From: Prevotella melaninogenica
GTDB taxonomy: Bacteria > Bacteroidota > Bacteroidia > Bacteroidales > Bacteroidaceae
NCBI RefSeq assembly: GCF_018128065.1
Contig: NZ_CP072360.1
Span: forward strand, 62,001 to 126,000
DNA: 64,000 nt
Direction of reading: 5' to 3'
Shown one piece after another: positions 27,832 through 36,732 of this stretch. Each line of letters begins with the position of its first letter. Position 1 is the first letter of the stretch. The notes beneath the pieces are model-generated. The model did no database searches. It was not told where the DNA came from and saw only the letters and a program-made list of their open reading frames with translations. The translations under genes and the position numbers were made by a program.

Positions 27832-28215
27832 ATGAAGAAATATTTTAGGGCAAGTATGTTGCTGATGGGCTTATTGTTTATCCAGTCAACAACAGCATCC
27901 GCACAATGCCCCATCAAGGAGCAGATAATGAATGGAGACGATAACGGAGAAGGTCTGGAAAAAGCTAAACGAGAACGAGATAAGACTCCTATCAGCCACA
28001 CGCTGATTATCTTCTTTGACAAGAGGACTGGCAGCAAACCACTATTAAAAGCTATCAAGAAGCAGGGCTGCACCCTACTCTATAAATACAAGGAGTTTAG
28101 CGGAGTAGCTGTTAAAGTTGATGAGAAGCACGATATTGACAAAGCCATTGCCGACTTCAAGAAAGTAAAAGGCGTAACAAGCGTGAACAAAGACGGAATC
28201 ATGCAGACACAATAG
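27832..28215 (+). CDS. small exported protein resembling the peptidase-inhibitor I9 domain
   Basis: ATG 27832 follows an AAAGGAG sequence nine bases upstream, an unusually clear ribosome site for this genome. The 127-residue product has a signal peptide ending near ASAQ at about residue 25. Residues about 50-125 carry the pattern LIIFFD, KQGCTLLYKYKEFSGVAVKV and KKVKGVTSVNKDGIMQTQ. This looks like the I9 / subtilisin-propeptide fold without an attached protease. An upstream in-frame ATG at 27802 would put the signal peptide out of place. The function as a protease inhibitor is an inference from pattern. Confidence 0.65.
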   Translation: MKKYFRASMLLMGLLFIQSTTASAQCPIKEQIMNGDDNGEGLEKAKRERDKTPISHTLIIFFDKRTGSKPLLKAIKKQGCTLLYKYKEFSGVAVKVDEKHDIDKAIADFKKVKGVTSVNKDGIMQTQ

Positions 28216-28240
28216 GACTGGCTTAATTCATAATTCATAA

Positions 28241-28498
28241 TTCATAATTATGATTACCATTGTCTGCTGTATTTATTACTGTGGATGAAGATAGGAATCC
28301 AAAGTTCATAATTATGAATACCGTTGTCTGATGTATTTATTACTGTGGATGAAGATAGGAATTCAAAGTTCATAATTATGAATACCGTTGTCTGATATAT
28401 TTATTACTGTGGATGAAGATAGGAATTCAAAGTCCATAATTATGATTACCATCGTCTGCTGTATTTATTACTGTGGATGAAGATAGGGTAATTCTAAG
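28241..28498 (+). repeat. four tandem 64-bp repeats
   Basis: Units begin at 28241, 28305, 28369 and 28433. Each contains TTCATAATTATGA, then TGTCTG and TTATTACTGTGGATGAAGAT. The last unit is about 66 bp. They lie upstream of the ATPase gene promoter, in a gap of 409 bp. Confidence 0.9.
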
Positions 28499-28553
28499 AG
28501 AAAACAGAAAGCATTATGACATAGCATTTAGCTGCTCTATCAGAAAGAAATAG

Positions 28554-28584
28554 TTGTGAAGATAATAAATTTATCGTATATTTG
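28554..28584 (+). promoter_or_regulatory. promoter of the ATPase / DUF4276 pair
   Basis: TTG (28554-28556), 20 bp, TATATTTG (28577-28584), then ATG 28625. It lies inside the open reading frame that begins at 28556, which shows that frame is too long. Confidence 0.8.
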
Positions 28585-28624
28585 CAGCAGGATTGTCCAA
28601 TACTTCTATAATGAGATTTTTATA

Positions 28625-29686
28625 ATGCTAAACAAAGTTACTATAGATGGATACAAGTCTATCCAACACGTAGACTTGGAATTGAGACCGATTAATATAT
28701 TGATTGGTTCAAATGGTGTTGGCAAAACTAACTTCATTTCTTTCTTCAGACTGATAAACATCATCTATGAGCAACGATTGCACAACTATACGATGCAGAA
28801 CAGTGCAGAAAGACTATTCCACTATGGCCGAAAGCAAACAAAAGAACTGAAAGGCTATCTGGAGTTTGGCGACAATGCTTATGGCGTCATTCTTCAGGCA
28901 CGGGACAACGGAAGTCTGTTCATTGCCGAAGAAAGCAGCTACTACCAATCAAGCTGTTACAGTATGTCTAATATAGATGAAAGCTATATTAAAGATTCAA
29001 CGATCTATAGAGACAAGTGGCTGAGAGAATACCTTCAAAGTTATAAAATTTTCCACTTCCATGACACAAGTAAAGGTGCACCGTTGAGAAGTAGTGCAAA
29101 TATCAACGACAACCGTTTTCTCAAGACAGACGGGAGTAACCTCCCTGCCTTTCTCTATATGCTGCAAGAGAAATATCCCAAGACACTGAAAAGGATAGAA
29201 CTGACGATTCGTTCTGTTATGCCTTACTTTGGAAACTTCTCTTTGTCACCATCTCTACTTGATGAAAGCCAAATCAACCTACAGTGGAATGATATGGAGA
29301 ATAACGAGAAATATTTCGATGCTAATGATTTATCTGATGGTAGTATACGATTCATCGCTCTTGCTACACTCTTGCAACAACCTGTCTTGCCCAAAGTTAT
29401 TATCATTGACGAACCAGAACTGGGTCTACACCCAACAGCTATCGTCAAGCTGGCTGGTATGATAAAATCTGTTGCCTCCAGAGATTGTCAGGTTATCATA
29501 TCCACACAGTCTGTAAACCTTATCAACAACTTTGATGCTGACGATATTATCACTGTAGACCGCAAGGATAAGCAATCTACTTTCAAGAGACTGAACAGCG
29601 ATACATTAAAAAGCTGGTTAGACGATTATTCTTTAGGAGAATTATGGACTAAAAGTGTGATTAACGGACAACCAACATTACTATGA
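28625..29686 (+). CDS. AAA-type ATPase (RecF/OLD-like), partner of a DUF4276 protein
   Basis: From ATG 28625 the protein has 353 residues. The Walker A GSNGVGKT is at 28-35, an ABC-like signature LSDGSIRF at about 236-243, and Walker B VIIIDEPELGLHP at about 258-270, followed by the switch-region pattern VIISTQSVNLIN. This is the SMC/RecF/OLD-type ATPase class. Its stop codon overlaps the ATG of the DUF4276 gene (ATGA), so the two are translationally coupled. Such ATPase plus TOPRIM-like pairs are frequent in anti-phage systems; defence is inferred here, not shown. An in-frame upstream ATG at 28556 overlaps the promoter and is rejected. Confidence 0.8.
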   Translation: MLNKVTIDGYKSIQHVDLELRPINILIGSNGVGKTNFISFFRLINIIYEQRLHNYTMQNSAERLFHYGRKQTKELKGYLEFGDNAYGVILQARDNGSLFIAEESSYYQSSCYSMSNIDESYIKDSTIYRDKWLREYLQSYKIFHFHDTSKGAPLRSSANINDNRFLKTDGSNLPAFLYMLQEKYPKTLKRIELTIRSVMPYFGNFSLSPSLLDESQINLQWNDMENNEKYFDANDLSDGSIRFIALATLLQQPVLPKVIIIDEPELGLHPTAIVKLAGMIKSVASRDCQVIISTQSVNLINNFDADDIITVDRKDKQSTFKRLNSDTLKSWLDDYSLGELWTKSVINGQPTLL

Positions 29687-30348
29687 AAAGACTGGTGATA
29701 ATAGTAGAAGGCGAAACGGAAGAAAGTTTCGTCAACAATATACTTTGCCCTTATTTCTGTTCAAAAGGGCTATATAATACCATACAATGCTTCAAGACAA
29801 AACACTCTCATGGGGGGATTTCCAAATACTCTTACATCAAAAAGGACATTCTCAATACAATATACGAAAAAGATGTAGTCGTATCAATGATGATAGATTT
29901 CTATCGCCTACCTTCAGACTTTCCTGGCTTCAATGACTTGAAAGCGACGCAAACACACAAGGAACAAGCAAGTCTACTCGAAACAGAAATAAAGAAAGAC
30001 TTAGAAGACACTCAAAAACATCAATTCGACAATTTCATCCCCTATATCCAACTTCATGAATTTGAGGCTTTGGTGTTTGCTTCCATCAAAGGTATAGACA
30101 TCCTATTTGAAAGGGAAGAGATGGATTATAAAGGATTAATGAATGTCATCGAAGAGCATCCTAACCCCGAAGAGATTAATAACCATCCTGCCACGGCTCC
30201 TTCCATGCGATTGAAAAAACTTATCCCCGGCTACAATAAAGTGTTACATGGAATAGAAATCATCAAGACCATGGGAATGCCTGAACTACTCGAGAAATGT
30301 CCCAGATTCAAAACATGGGTAGAAAGCATGGAAGAAGCCCTTAAATAA
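29683..30348 (+). CDS. DUF4276 family protein (TOPRIM-like)
   Basis: The 221-residue protein begins KRLVIIVEGETEESF, the acidic first motif (Glu at about residue 8) of TOPRIM-like nucleases. A second acidic cluster is MMIDFYRLPSDFPG at about 65-78. YIQLHEFEALVFA and the later NNHPATAPSMRLKKL are also typical of DUF4276. It is paired with the upstream AAA ATPase by a four-base overlap. By analogy with OLD and PARIS-type pairs, the ATPase may control this putative nuclease. Confidence 0.78.
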   Translation: MKRLVIIVEGETEESFVNNILCPYFCSKGLYNTIQCFKTKHSHGGISKYSYIKKDILNTIYEKDVVVSMMIDFYRLPSDFPGFNDLKATQTHKEQASLLETEIKKDLEDTQKHQFDNFIPYIQLHEFEALVFASIKGIDILFEREEMDYKGLMNVIEEHPNPEEINNHPATAPSMRLKKLIPGYNKVLHGIEIIKTMGMPELLEKCPRFKTWVESMEEALK

Positions 30349-30383
30349 AAGGATAACACTTCCATACTTTTCACACTATCCTC

Positions 30384-30905
30384 CTACCGACTCATTGTCA
30401 ACACAACCTCTTTTCCTTTCTTCAGATTTACAGTTCCGCTATAAACCATATTGTCTTTGCTGATTTGTTTGTCAGCGGTAGTATGATATACTTCCAGTTG
30501 ATAATTACCTGAAACGATATTCTGCATTTTGAAGTCGACATCATAGCGACAGAGGCAGTTTGTCAGCATATCCTTGTCAGGATACAGAATGAGGATAATC
30601 TTCCCCTCACTGCTGCCTACTCCTACATGGAACAGGTCTATAGCACAGTTATCCATGAAGTCTTCAAAACGTCCATTAACGATGTTATCTGCACCGAAGC
30701 TGAGGCGCAACACAGACTTCTGTCCTACAAAACTATTATAGTACTCAGGACGAGAATCCAACAAAGAAGCAGATGCCTTACAGCCTGATGACTTTACATC
30801 ACTTACTCCAATACTCCCGACAACAGCGTTTTCCGTTGAGCAGGCTGTCAATGACATGAACAGGCAGAAAACTGCCAGACGGTTGATTACTTTCCAATAT
30901 TTCAT
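30384..30905 (-). CDS. small lipoprotein of unknown function
   Basis: This 173-residue protein has a signal peptide and lipobox SLTACS at about residues 19-24. The body is probably beta-rich (repeated short strands such as GKIILILYP and GNYQLEVYHT), ending in LKKGKEVVLTMSR. I do not recognise a family. It is convergent with the ATPase/DUF4276 pair and has its own promoter. Confidence 0.68.
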   Translation of the reverse strand: MKYWKVINRLAVFCLFMSLTACSTENAVVGSIGVSDVKSSGCKASASLLDSRPEYYNSFVGQKSVLRLSFGADNIVNGRFEDFMDNCAIDLFHVGVGSSEGKIILILYPDKDMLTNCLCRYDVDFKMQNIVSGNYQLEVYHTTADKQISKDNMVYSGTVNLKKGKEVVLTMSR

Positions 30906-30951
30906 ATTGTTTCCATTTAAAGGTTAGTAAATCGAAAAGAAATGTATATTG

Positions 30952-30982
30952 CAAATATAATCCTTTTTTTGTAAAACTTCAA
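30952..30982 (-). promoter_or_regulatory. promoter of the 30.4-kb lipoprotein gene
   Basis: On the minus strand TTG (30982-30980), 20 bp, TATATTTG (30959-30952). Confidence 0.75.
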
Positions 30983-31342
30983 ATTTTCTACGCTTTAAAG
31001 AATAATTCTCATTAGTTTATGGCAAAAAAGTTTTTCGATGTGCTATATATTCATTTTCTTTAGTTATTTGTTTCTCCATCGTTCTGTAGTGTTACAATAA
31101 TTTGGATGTGCCTTTCTCCTTCCAAACAGCTCTCGGTTTTGATGTCTTCAATATTCATGATATCTATTATGGAATTAAGAATTTCCAAGATAATGTAATG
31201 GGCGACTACTTCTTGGAACCAGGTGACTATCTGAAATAGTCTTCTGTAAGTCTTGATTACCAAGTTCCCTAAATAAAGACGTATTGTTTACTATTGGTAA
31301 TATAAGTCTTTTTTAGCAGTAGGTTGTTTCTACTTTGACAAT

Positions 31343-31430
31343 ATATTATGCACTGTTTGATGCTTAGCAGCATTGGTACTTACCAAGAACACGACGTGTG
31401 TTGGGTATGCGCACCACATGTGTTGGGCAT
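31343..31430. repeat. 22-bp tandem palindrome array, family B (copy 3)
   Basis: Units start near 31343, 31365, 31387 and 31409, with cores such as GAACACGACGTGTGTTGGG and GCGCACCACATGTGTTGGG. This lies in the 1.1-kb gap from 30,906 to 32,016, which also holds a short family G repeat and family D sequence but no convincing gene. Confidence 0.7.
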
Positions 31431-31689
31431 GTACACATAGAATGAAGATGGGAAGTAGGGATTATCATTAAATGACATGTAGAAAGGACTAAATGACCAT
31501 ATGATTAGGTATAATGGGTGATGGGTGTTGAGTATTAGGTGATAATGTTTACCTCTCTGTACTCTACTTTTCTCTGTATGTCCTATTATATCGGGAGACT
31601 TACTTTCATCACTCCATATTTCGGGAGAACCAGAAAAGTATCTATGTCAATTAGTCGATTTCATTTTACAGAGTAATTCATAAACTAAA

Positions 31690-31787
31690 CTTCCTGTCAT
31701 TTCTGTCACTCATGGTAGATACTTAAATTGTTATATTACAACAAGATACATGAAATGTTAAAAATGACAGCAACTTAATACAAAACT
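31690..31787. repeat. TGTCACT / GTTAAAAATGACAG dispersed repeat, family D (copy 1)
   Basis: The sequence runs from CCTGTCATTTCTGTCACTC to GAAATGTTAAAAATGACAGC. Related copies are at 63246-63340 (inverted) and 63829-63925. Confidence 0.6.
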
Positions 31788-32016
31788 ATTCTTTGATTTT
31801 ATGTGACAATATCTTTCTTATTTGGGAATGCTTATCATTCCATAGTATGGAAGGGCTTTTTTATAATTAGCTTTTGTATACCATTCCACTTTTTTTCTAC
31901 TGAGTCGTTTTCTTGTATTCCTTTTGTTTTTACTGTATAAAACAAAGTAGCCGCATTACCATCGTTAGGTAATGCGGCTGAAGCATTAGATTCAATAAAA
32001 TAATTCAGAGAGTATA

Positions 32017-34482
32017 TTAGAGTTTGACGCTGAGTCCTACATACCATGTTGCACCATAAACAGGGGCATACATGAAGGCAGCATCGTCTGTGTGCTTCTC
32101 GTCCTGAATATAGCTAAAGATGTTCTTAGCACCTGCATAGACAGTACACATACCGAAACGCTTTGCTGCACGGCAGTTGAAGAGCATGAAGGTGTTTGTC
32201 TTCTTAATCTTTGATGTTGCACCATTGTCCTCAGAGTTATAGTCAATGTACATTCTTCCCTGCAATGAACTTGTGAGAGAGAAGCTCCAAGTGCCGGGAG
32301 TATAATCGAGGTCGATGTCGCCAGTCATTGCTGGGAAACGTGAGATGTTACGGCTTTCCTTTGCATATTGTAGACGCTGTGGGAATTCCTTTACTGTCTC
32401 GTCGTTAGGGTCTGACCAGTCTGCACGCTCGTGCTTGAACTTACCTTGATTGAATGTCCAATTAACGCCAGCTGTGAAGTTGCGGAAGAGGTTTGCCTTT
32501 GCACCTAATTCTACACCTTGTACGTATGCATCGTCAACATTCTCCCACTGATAAGAATAACCGAACTTCTTAACCTCGTCATCTGCTGGAGAGAACTGAA
32601 TCTTATCTTTCAAGTTAGTGCGGAAGATATTAATGCTGAACTGATACTTCTTTGCATAATAGTCAGCTGAGAGGTTGTAGCTGATAGCACGCTCACCCTT
32701 GAGGTTAGATGATTTCCAAACACGTGGAGAACCACTACAGAGGTGGAGGTCCTCAGAAAATCCGTAAGGTGCACGGAAACCACTACCTACATTGGCACGA
32801 AGTACGAGAGAAGGAGTCAGTTCGTATTTGATAGCAATACGTGGATTGACTGTTGTCTTGCTGAACTTTGTTGTTGGGAAGGCACTGTCTGAGACCTTTA
32901 CGCTGGTAGTATATTCTTCGCCAGAGCTATGAGAATCAATACGGATGCCCGGTACAACGGTCAATTTTGGAGTTACGTTCCACTCATCCTGTACGAAGAA
33001 TCCAATCTCGTTGGCATGTTTCTTACCGATTGAAGTATAAGGAACGCCATAGTAAGGACTTGTCTTTTCGTCCTCAGCAGAGATAACGTAGAGTCCAGTC
33101 TCACGCAAACGAGTGAAGTAACCCTGTACACCACCAAGCAGTGTGTGGTTGTTAAGGATAGAAGTAAAGGTGAGTGATGGTGTCACCGTATTCTCCTTTG
33201 CAATGTATGGACGCATCATAGAAACGTCAGGTTCTGCACCGTCCTCATCTGGATGTGCTGGATCCTTATGAGAATCCATGTAGTCATGGAGGAAGGTGTC
33301 GTTTGTTGCCTGTCGCTTATGATATACGTAAGCTGTTGTAAGATTCAATTCTGAATGCTTGCCGATAGGTAAGGTGTAAGCGAGGTCGGCAGAAAGACGG
33401 TTGGTACGAATGTCCTCTGTACCGTCTGTGTATGGGTTCAGATATTGATCATTTGTCATAACACCACCGAAACGGTGCTCATCAATCGCTTTACCACGCA
33501 AAACGAGTTTGTCGTTCTTCGCAAAAGGCTGGTAGAAGTAAAGACTGAATCCAAGGTTGTTCACCGTCTCATCTACACGGTCAGAGATACCATCCTTGTT
33601 CTTTACTTCTTTACGTGTAAGTCCATTCTGTGTGCGGTCGATAGCATCCATCTGTGTACGCTGTGCGAATACACTCAGACCGATGTTGTTATAACGCATA
33701 GAACCAGAGCCCTTATAGCTCTTGAAGCCAAAGTTACCAAACTGGATATCTCCACTAACAGATGGTTCAAAGGTTGGTTCCTTTGAGATGATGTTGATTG
33801 CACCAGCAACGGCACTACTTCCATAGAGGGCAGAGCCTGCACCCTTTACCACTTCGAGGCGGTCGATATCATTGGTTCCAATCTGCTGCAAGCCGTATAC
33901 ACCAGCAAGACCAGAGTAGATTGGCTCACCATCAATGAGTACCTGGGTGTGTTCTGCACCCAAGCCTTGCATACGTACTTCAGAGAAGTTACAGAACTGA
34001 CATTGCTGTTCTACGCGGATACCTGGAACACCTTCAAGTGCTTCATATAAGTTTTGAGCGTTCTTCTTAGTAATAGCCTGTGATGTCAGAACCTCTGTAC
34101 GGATAGGCACGTCCTTTACAAAGTGGCTGGTACGAGTACCAGTTACAACAACCTGACTTAACTCTAATGGGTCTTTTTCCAGTTCAAAGTAAGCTCCAGA
34201 ACCCTTGTTAGCTTCCATGTTGACTTCGATTTCCTGCTGCTGATAACCAACAAGTGTAGCAATGATAATCTGCTTTCCAACAGGGAGGTTGCTTAGTTTG
34301 AAGTGTCCAGTGGCATCGCACTGTGTTTTAAGGTTGGTACCTTTTACTTGGATTACGGCATGAGCAAGGTGTTGTCCACCTTCTTTTGCCTTTACATCAC
34401 CGAAGAGCATAGCGTCGGTGTTCTGTGCCATGGTTGCAATAGAACATAACATGGCAGTCAAGATTAGTAAATATTTTTTCAT
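32017..34482 (-). CDS. TonB-dependent outer membrane receptor
   Basis: From ATG 34482 the protein has 821 residues: a signal peptide ending in TMAQ, a carboxypeptidase-regulatory-like domain (about 25-105), a plug (about 115-225) with LIDGEPIYSGLAG and VVKGAGSALYGSSAVAGAINI, and a 22-strand barrel ending in YVGLSVKL. The plug has a CxxC pair (QCQFCNFSEVRMQGLG). It imports a ligand at the outer membrane with TonB energy; the ligand is not evident. There is no SusD partner. The gene is divergent from the kinase-AraC gene. An upstream ATG at 34512 precedes the signal peptide and lies on the promoter. Confidence 0.9.
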   Translation of the reverse strand: MKKYLLILTAMLCSIATMAQNTDAMLFGDVKAKEGGQHLAHAVIQVKGTNLKTQCDATGHFKLSNLPVGKQIIIATLVGYQQQEIEVNMEANKGSGAYFELEKDPLELSQVVVTGTRTSHFVKDVPIRTEVLTSQAITKKNAQNLYEALEGVPGIRVEQQCQFCNFSEVRMQGLGAEHTQVLIDGEPIYSGLAGVYGLQQIGTNDIDRLEVVKGAGSALYGSSAVAGAINIISKEPTFEPSVSGDIQFGNFGFKSYKGSGSMRYNNIGLSVFAQRTQMDAIDRTQNGLTRKEVKNKDGISDRVDETVNNLGFSLYFYQPFAKNDKLVLRGKAIDEHRFGGVMTNDQYLNPYTDGTEDIRTNRLSADLAYTLPIGKHSELNLTTAYVYHKRQATNDTFLHDYMDSHKDPAHPDEDGAEPDVSMMRPYIAKENTVTPSLTFTSILNNHTLLGGVQGYFTRLRETGLYVISAEDEKTSPYYGVPYTSIGKKHANEIGFFVQDEWNVTPKLTVVPGIRIDSHSSGEEYTTSVKVSDSAFPTTKFSKTTVNPRIAIKYELTPSLVLRANVGSGFRAPYGFSEDLHLCSGSPRVWKSSNLKGERAISYNLSADYYAKKYQFSINIFRTNLKDKIQFSPADDEVKKFGYSYQWENVDDAYVQGVELGAKANLFRNFTAGVNWTFNQGKFKHERADWSDPNDETVKEFPQRLQYAKESRNISRFPAMTGDIDLDYTPGTWSFSLTSSLQGRMYIDYNSEDNGATSKIKKTNTFMLFNCRAAKRFGMCTVYAGAKNIFSYIQDEKHTDDAAFMYAPVYGATWYVGLSVKL

Positions 34483-34513
34483 TGTGTTATTATATGGTTT
34501 GTAAATAACCATG

Positions 34514-34544
34514 CAAAGGTATTTTGTTTTTATGAATCTAACAA
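34514..34544 (-). promoter_or_regulatory. promoter of the TonB receptor gene
   Basis: On the minus strand TTG (34544-34542), 20 bp, TACCTTTG (34521-34514). No TPP or cobalamin riboswitch sequence is evident in the 200-bp divergent gap. Confidence 0.75.
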
Positions 34545-34686
34545 TACCTATTAGTGGGTATTTTTAAGTTGTAGTTGTTTTTTTTAACCTAATTTTCTAA
34601 TTGGTTTAATATAAGTCAGAACTTTAGTTTTTCTTGTCAATTTAGGAATAACTCTTGCAGGTTTCAATATTTTCGTTTTACTTTGT

Positions 34687-35706
34687 ATGCAAAATAATAA
34701 TCATAAGCTGTTGAAGACAATTCTCACAATAACAGGTTCAGATAGCACAGGTGGCTCTGGTGTGCAGGCTGATATCAGAACGATAGCAGCTTTGGGAGGT
34801 TATGCTGTGTCGGCTGTTACATCTGTCACAGTGCAGAATACGTTGGGTATCCAAGCTTTCTATGATCTTCCTGCGGAGATTGTAAGGGGACAGATTGAGG
34901 CTATTATCAACGATATGCAGCCCGATACGGTGAAGGTGGGAATGATCAGAACCACAGAGACCTTGGCTGTTGTGGTGGATGTACTGCTGAAGTATCGTCC
35001 TCACCATATTATATATGACCCAATTGTGACAGCAAGTAATGGTGACAGATTGATGACGGATGACGTGATTACGCAGATACGTTGTCGGTTGTTACCACTA
35101 TGTTCGCTTGTTATTTTGCGGAAAGGAGAGCCTGAAAAAATCTTTGATTGTTCTTCGTTGAAAAGTGAGGGGAGTCGGACTGTACGCTCGTTTGTGTTAG
35201 ACGACCCTTTGCAGCATGGTCTTGCCAATAGCTTTTCATCTGCACTTGCGGTTTATTTGAGTCAAGACGAACCAATGGAAACCGCATTGCAACATGCTCG
35301 GGAATATGTAAGAACCCTTATAACGAGAAAGAGTGATATTAGTGGGCGGAGTAGTCAATTGTACTATGAATTTCTGGAAGCAGTGCAGCAGCATTATCGC
35401 ACTAATCGCGATGTCGCATTTTATGCTGACTGTTTGAATGTCTCTCCACGTTATCTGTCGCAGGTGGCGCATCGAATCTCGGGTAAATCGCCTAAGTGTA
35501 TCATTGATCATACGCTTGCGGAAGCACTTGCTTGTCAGCTGCGAACAACACAGAAAACAATCCAAGAAATAGCTTTTGAGCATGGCTTTGCCTCTCAAGC
35601 TCAATTCTCAAAGTTCTTTAGAAAACAGATTGGGCAGACTCCAAGTGAGTGGAGACGTCCTAAGAAAGATCTCCCCCTAACCCCTCCAAAGGAGGGGAGT
35701 GCCTAA
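34687..35706 (+). CDS. ThiD/PdxK-like kinase fused to an AraC-type DNA-binding domain
   Basis: Residues about 10-225 are a hydroxymethylpyrimidine/pyridoxal kinase of the ThiD class: ITGSDSTGGSGVQADI at 15-30, GMI near 100 and LANSFSSALAVYLSQ in the position of the anion-hole helix, where ThiD usually has GTGCTLSSA. Residues about 235-330 are an AraC-type double helix-turn-helix (YLSQVAHRISGKSP, TIQEIAFEHGFASQAQFSKFFRKQIGQTPSEWR). The Gly and Cys of the anion hole are absent, so the kinase half may sense rather than phosphorylate. The last 12 residues are encoded by a GC-rich palindrome. The gene lies just upstream of pdxS-pdxT, which suggests a link to vitamin B6 control. Confidence 0.82.
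   Translation: MQNNNHKLLKTILTITGSDSTGGSGVQADIRTIAALGGYAVSAVTSVTVQNTLGIQAFYDLPAEIVRGQIEAIINDMQPDTVKVGMIRTTETLAVVVDVLLKYRPHHIIYDPIVTASNGDRLMTDDVITQIRCRLLPLCSLVILRKGEPEKIFDCSSLKSEGSRTVRSFVLDDPLQHGLANSFSSALAVYLSQDEPMETALQHAREYVRTLITRKSDISGRSSQLYYEFLEAVQQHYRTNRDVAFYADCLNVSPRYLSQVAHRISGKSPKCIIDHTLAEALACQLRTTQKTIQEIAFEHGFASQAQFSKFFRKQIGQTPSEWRRPKKDLPLTPPKEGSA
35671..35706 (+). repeat. GC-rich REP-like palindrome, family C (copy 10), at the 3' end of a coding sequence
   Basis: CTCCCCCTAACCCCTCC-AAA-GGAGGGGAGTGCC. In frame it encodes LPLTPPKEGSA, the C-terminus of the kinase-AraC protein. Confidence 0.7.
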
Positions 35707-35859
35707 AAGGAATTATTAAGGTTAACTTGATTTCAGATAATAATCAGCTTTTACTTTCTATCTTTTAAGGCGATTCATCTATTGATAATAACATATCCTT
35801 CTTTATGCTCTATCACTTAGTGACATTGTATTGGAAGGAGTTCTAATAAATTAAGTAAA

Positions 35860-36732
35860 ATGACAAATAGACAAGAACTAAACCGCAACCTCGCTCAGAT
35901 GTTGAAGGGCGGTGTAATCATGGACGTAACAACACCAGAGCAGGCTCGTATCGCTGAGGCTGCAGGTGCTTGTGCAGTAATGGCATTGGAGCGTATCCCA
36001 GCTGATATTCGTGCAGCTGGTGGTGTTTCACGTATGAGTGACCCTAAGATGATCAAGGGTATTCAGGAGGCTGTGACCATCCCTGTGATGGCAAAGTGCC
36101 GTATTGGTCATATCGCTGAGGCGCAGATTCTGCAGGCAATAGAGATTGATTACATCGATGAGAGCGAGGTTCTTTCTCCAGCTGATAATATCTATCATAT
36201 TGATAAGACACAGTTTGAAGTACCATTCGTATGCGGTGCACGCAACTTGAGCGAGGCTTTACGTCGTATCGCTGAGGGTGCAACAATGATTCGTACAAAG
36301 GGTGAGCCGGGTACGGGTGATGTTGTACAGGCTGTTAGCCACATGCGTTTGATGCAGAGTCAGATTCGCGAACTCGTTAGCAAGCGTGAGGACGAACTCT
36401 TCGAGGCGGCTAAGCAGTTGCAGGCTCCATACGAACTCGTGAAGTATGTACATGAGAATGGTAAACTTCCTGTAGTAAATTTTGCTGCTGGTGGTGTGGC
36501 TACTCCTGCCGATGCTGCGTTAATGATGCAACTCGGTGCTGAGGGTGTCTTCGTTGGTTCTGGTATCTTCAAGAGTGGTGATCCTGCTAAGCGTGCTGCA
36601 GCTATCGTTAAGGCGGTTACAAACTATAATAATCCTAAGGAGTTGGCAGCGTTATCAGAAGACTTGGGTGAGGCTATGGTTGGTATCAACGAGCACGAGA
36701 TTGAGGTGCTCATGGCTGAGCGCGGACAATGA
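35860..36732 (+). CDS. pdxS: pyridoxal 5'-phosphate synthase, PdxS subunit
   Basis: The 290-residue (beta/alpha)8 synthase makes PLP from ribose 5-phosphate, glyceraldehyde 3-phosphate and ammonia supplied by Pdx[47 protein letters not shown] with the catalytic Lys, [11 protein letters not shown] and [20 protein letters not shown] are all conserved. It overlaps pdxT by four bases (ATGA). Confidence 0.97.
   Translation: MTNRQELNRNLAQMLKGGVIMDVTTPEQARIAEAAGACAVMALERIPADIRAAGGVSRMSDPKMIKGIQEAVTIPVMAKCRIGHIAEAQILQAIEIDYIDESEVLSPADNIYHIDKTQFEVPFVCGARNLSEALRRIAEGATMIRTKGEPGTGDVVQAVSHMRLMQSQIRELVSKREDELFEAAKQLQAPYELVKYVHENGKLPVVNFAAGGVATPADAALMMQLGAEGVFVGSGIFKSGDPAKRAAAIVKAVTNYNNPKELAALSEDLGEAMVGINEHEIEVLMAERGQ

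Noticed and set aside
31060..31263. 67-codon minus-strand frame in the gap after the 30.4-kb lipoprotein
   Set aside because: No promoter, no neighbour logic and no recognisable domain; it may be a gene remnant but I cannot support it.
31835..32047. 70-codon minus-strand frame overlapping the end of the TonB receptor gene
   Set aside because: It overlaps the conserved barrel end and has no supporting signal.
34483..34686. Possible TPP riboswitch upstream of the TonB receptor or kinase-AraC gene
   Set aside because: The conserved CTGAGA and related thi-box elements are absent.
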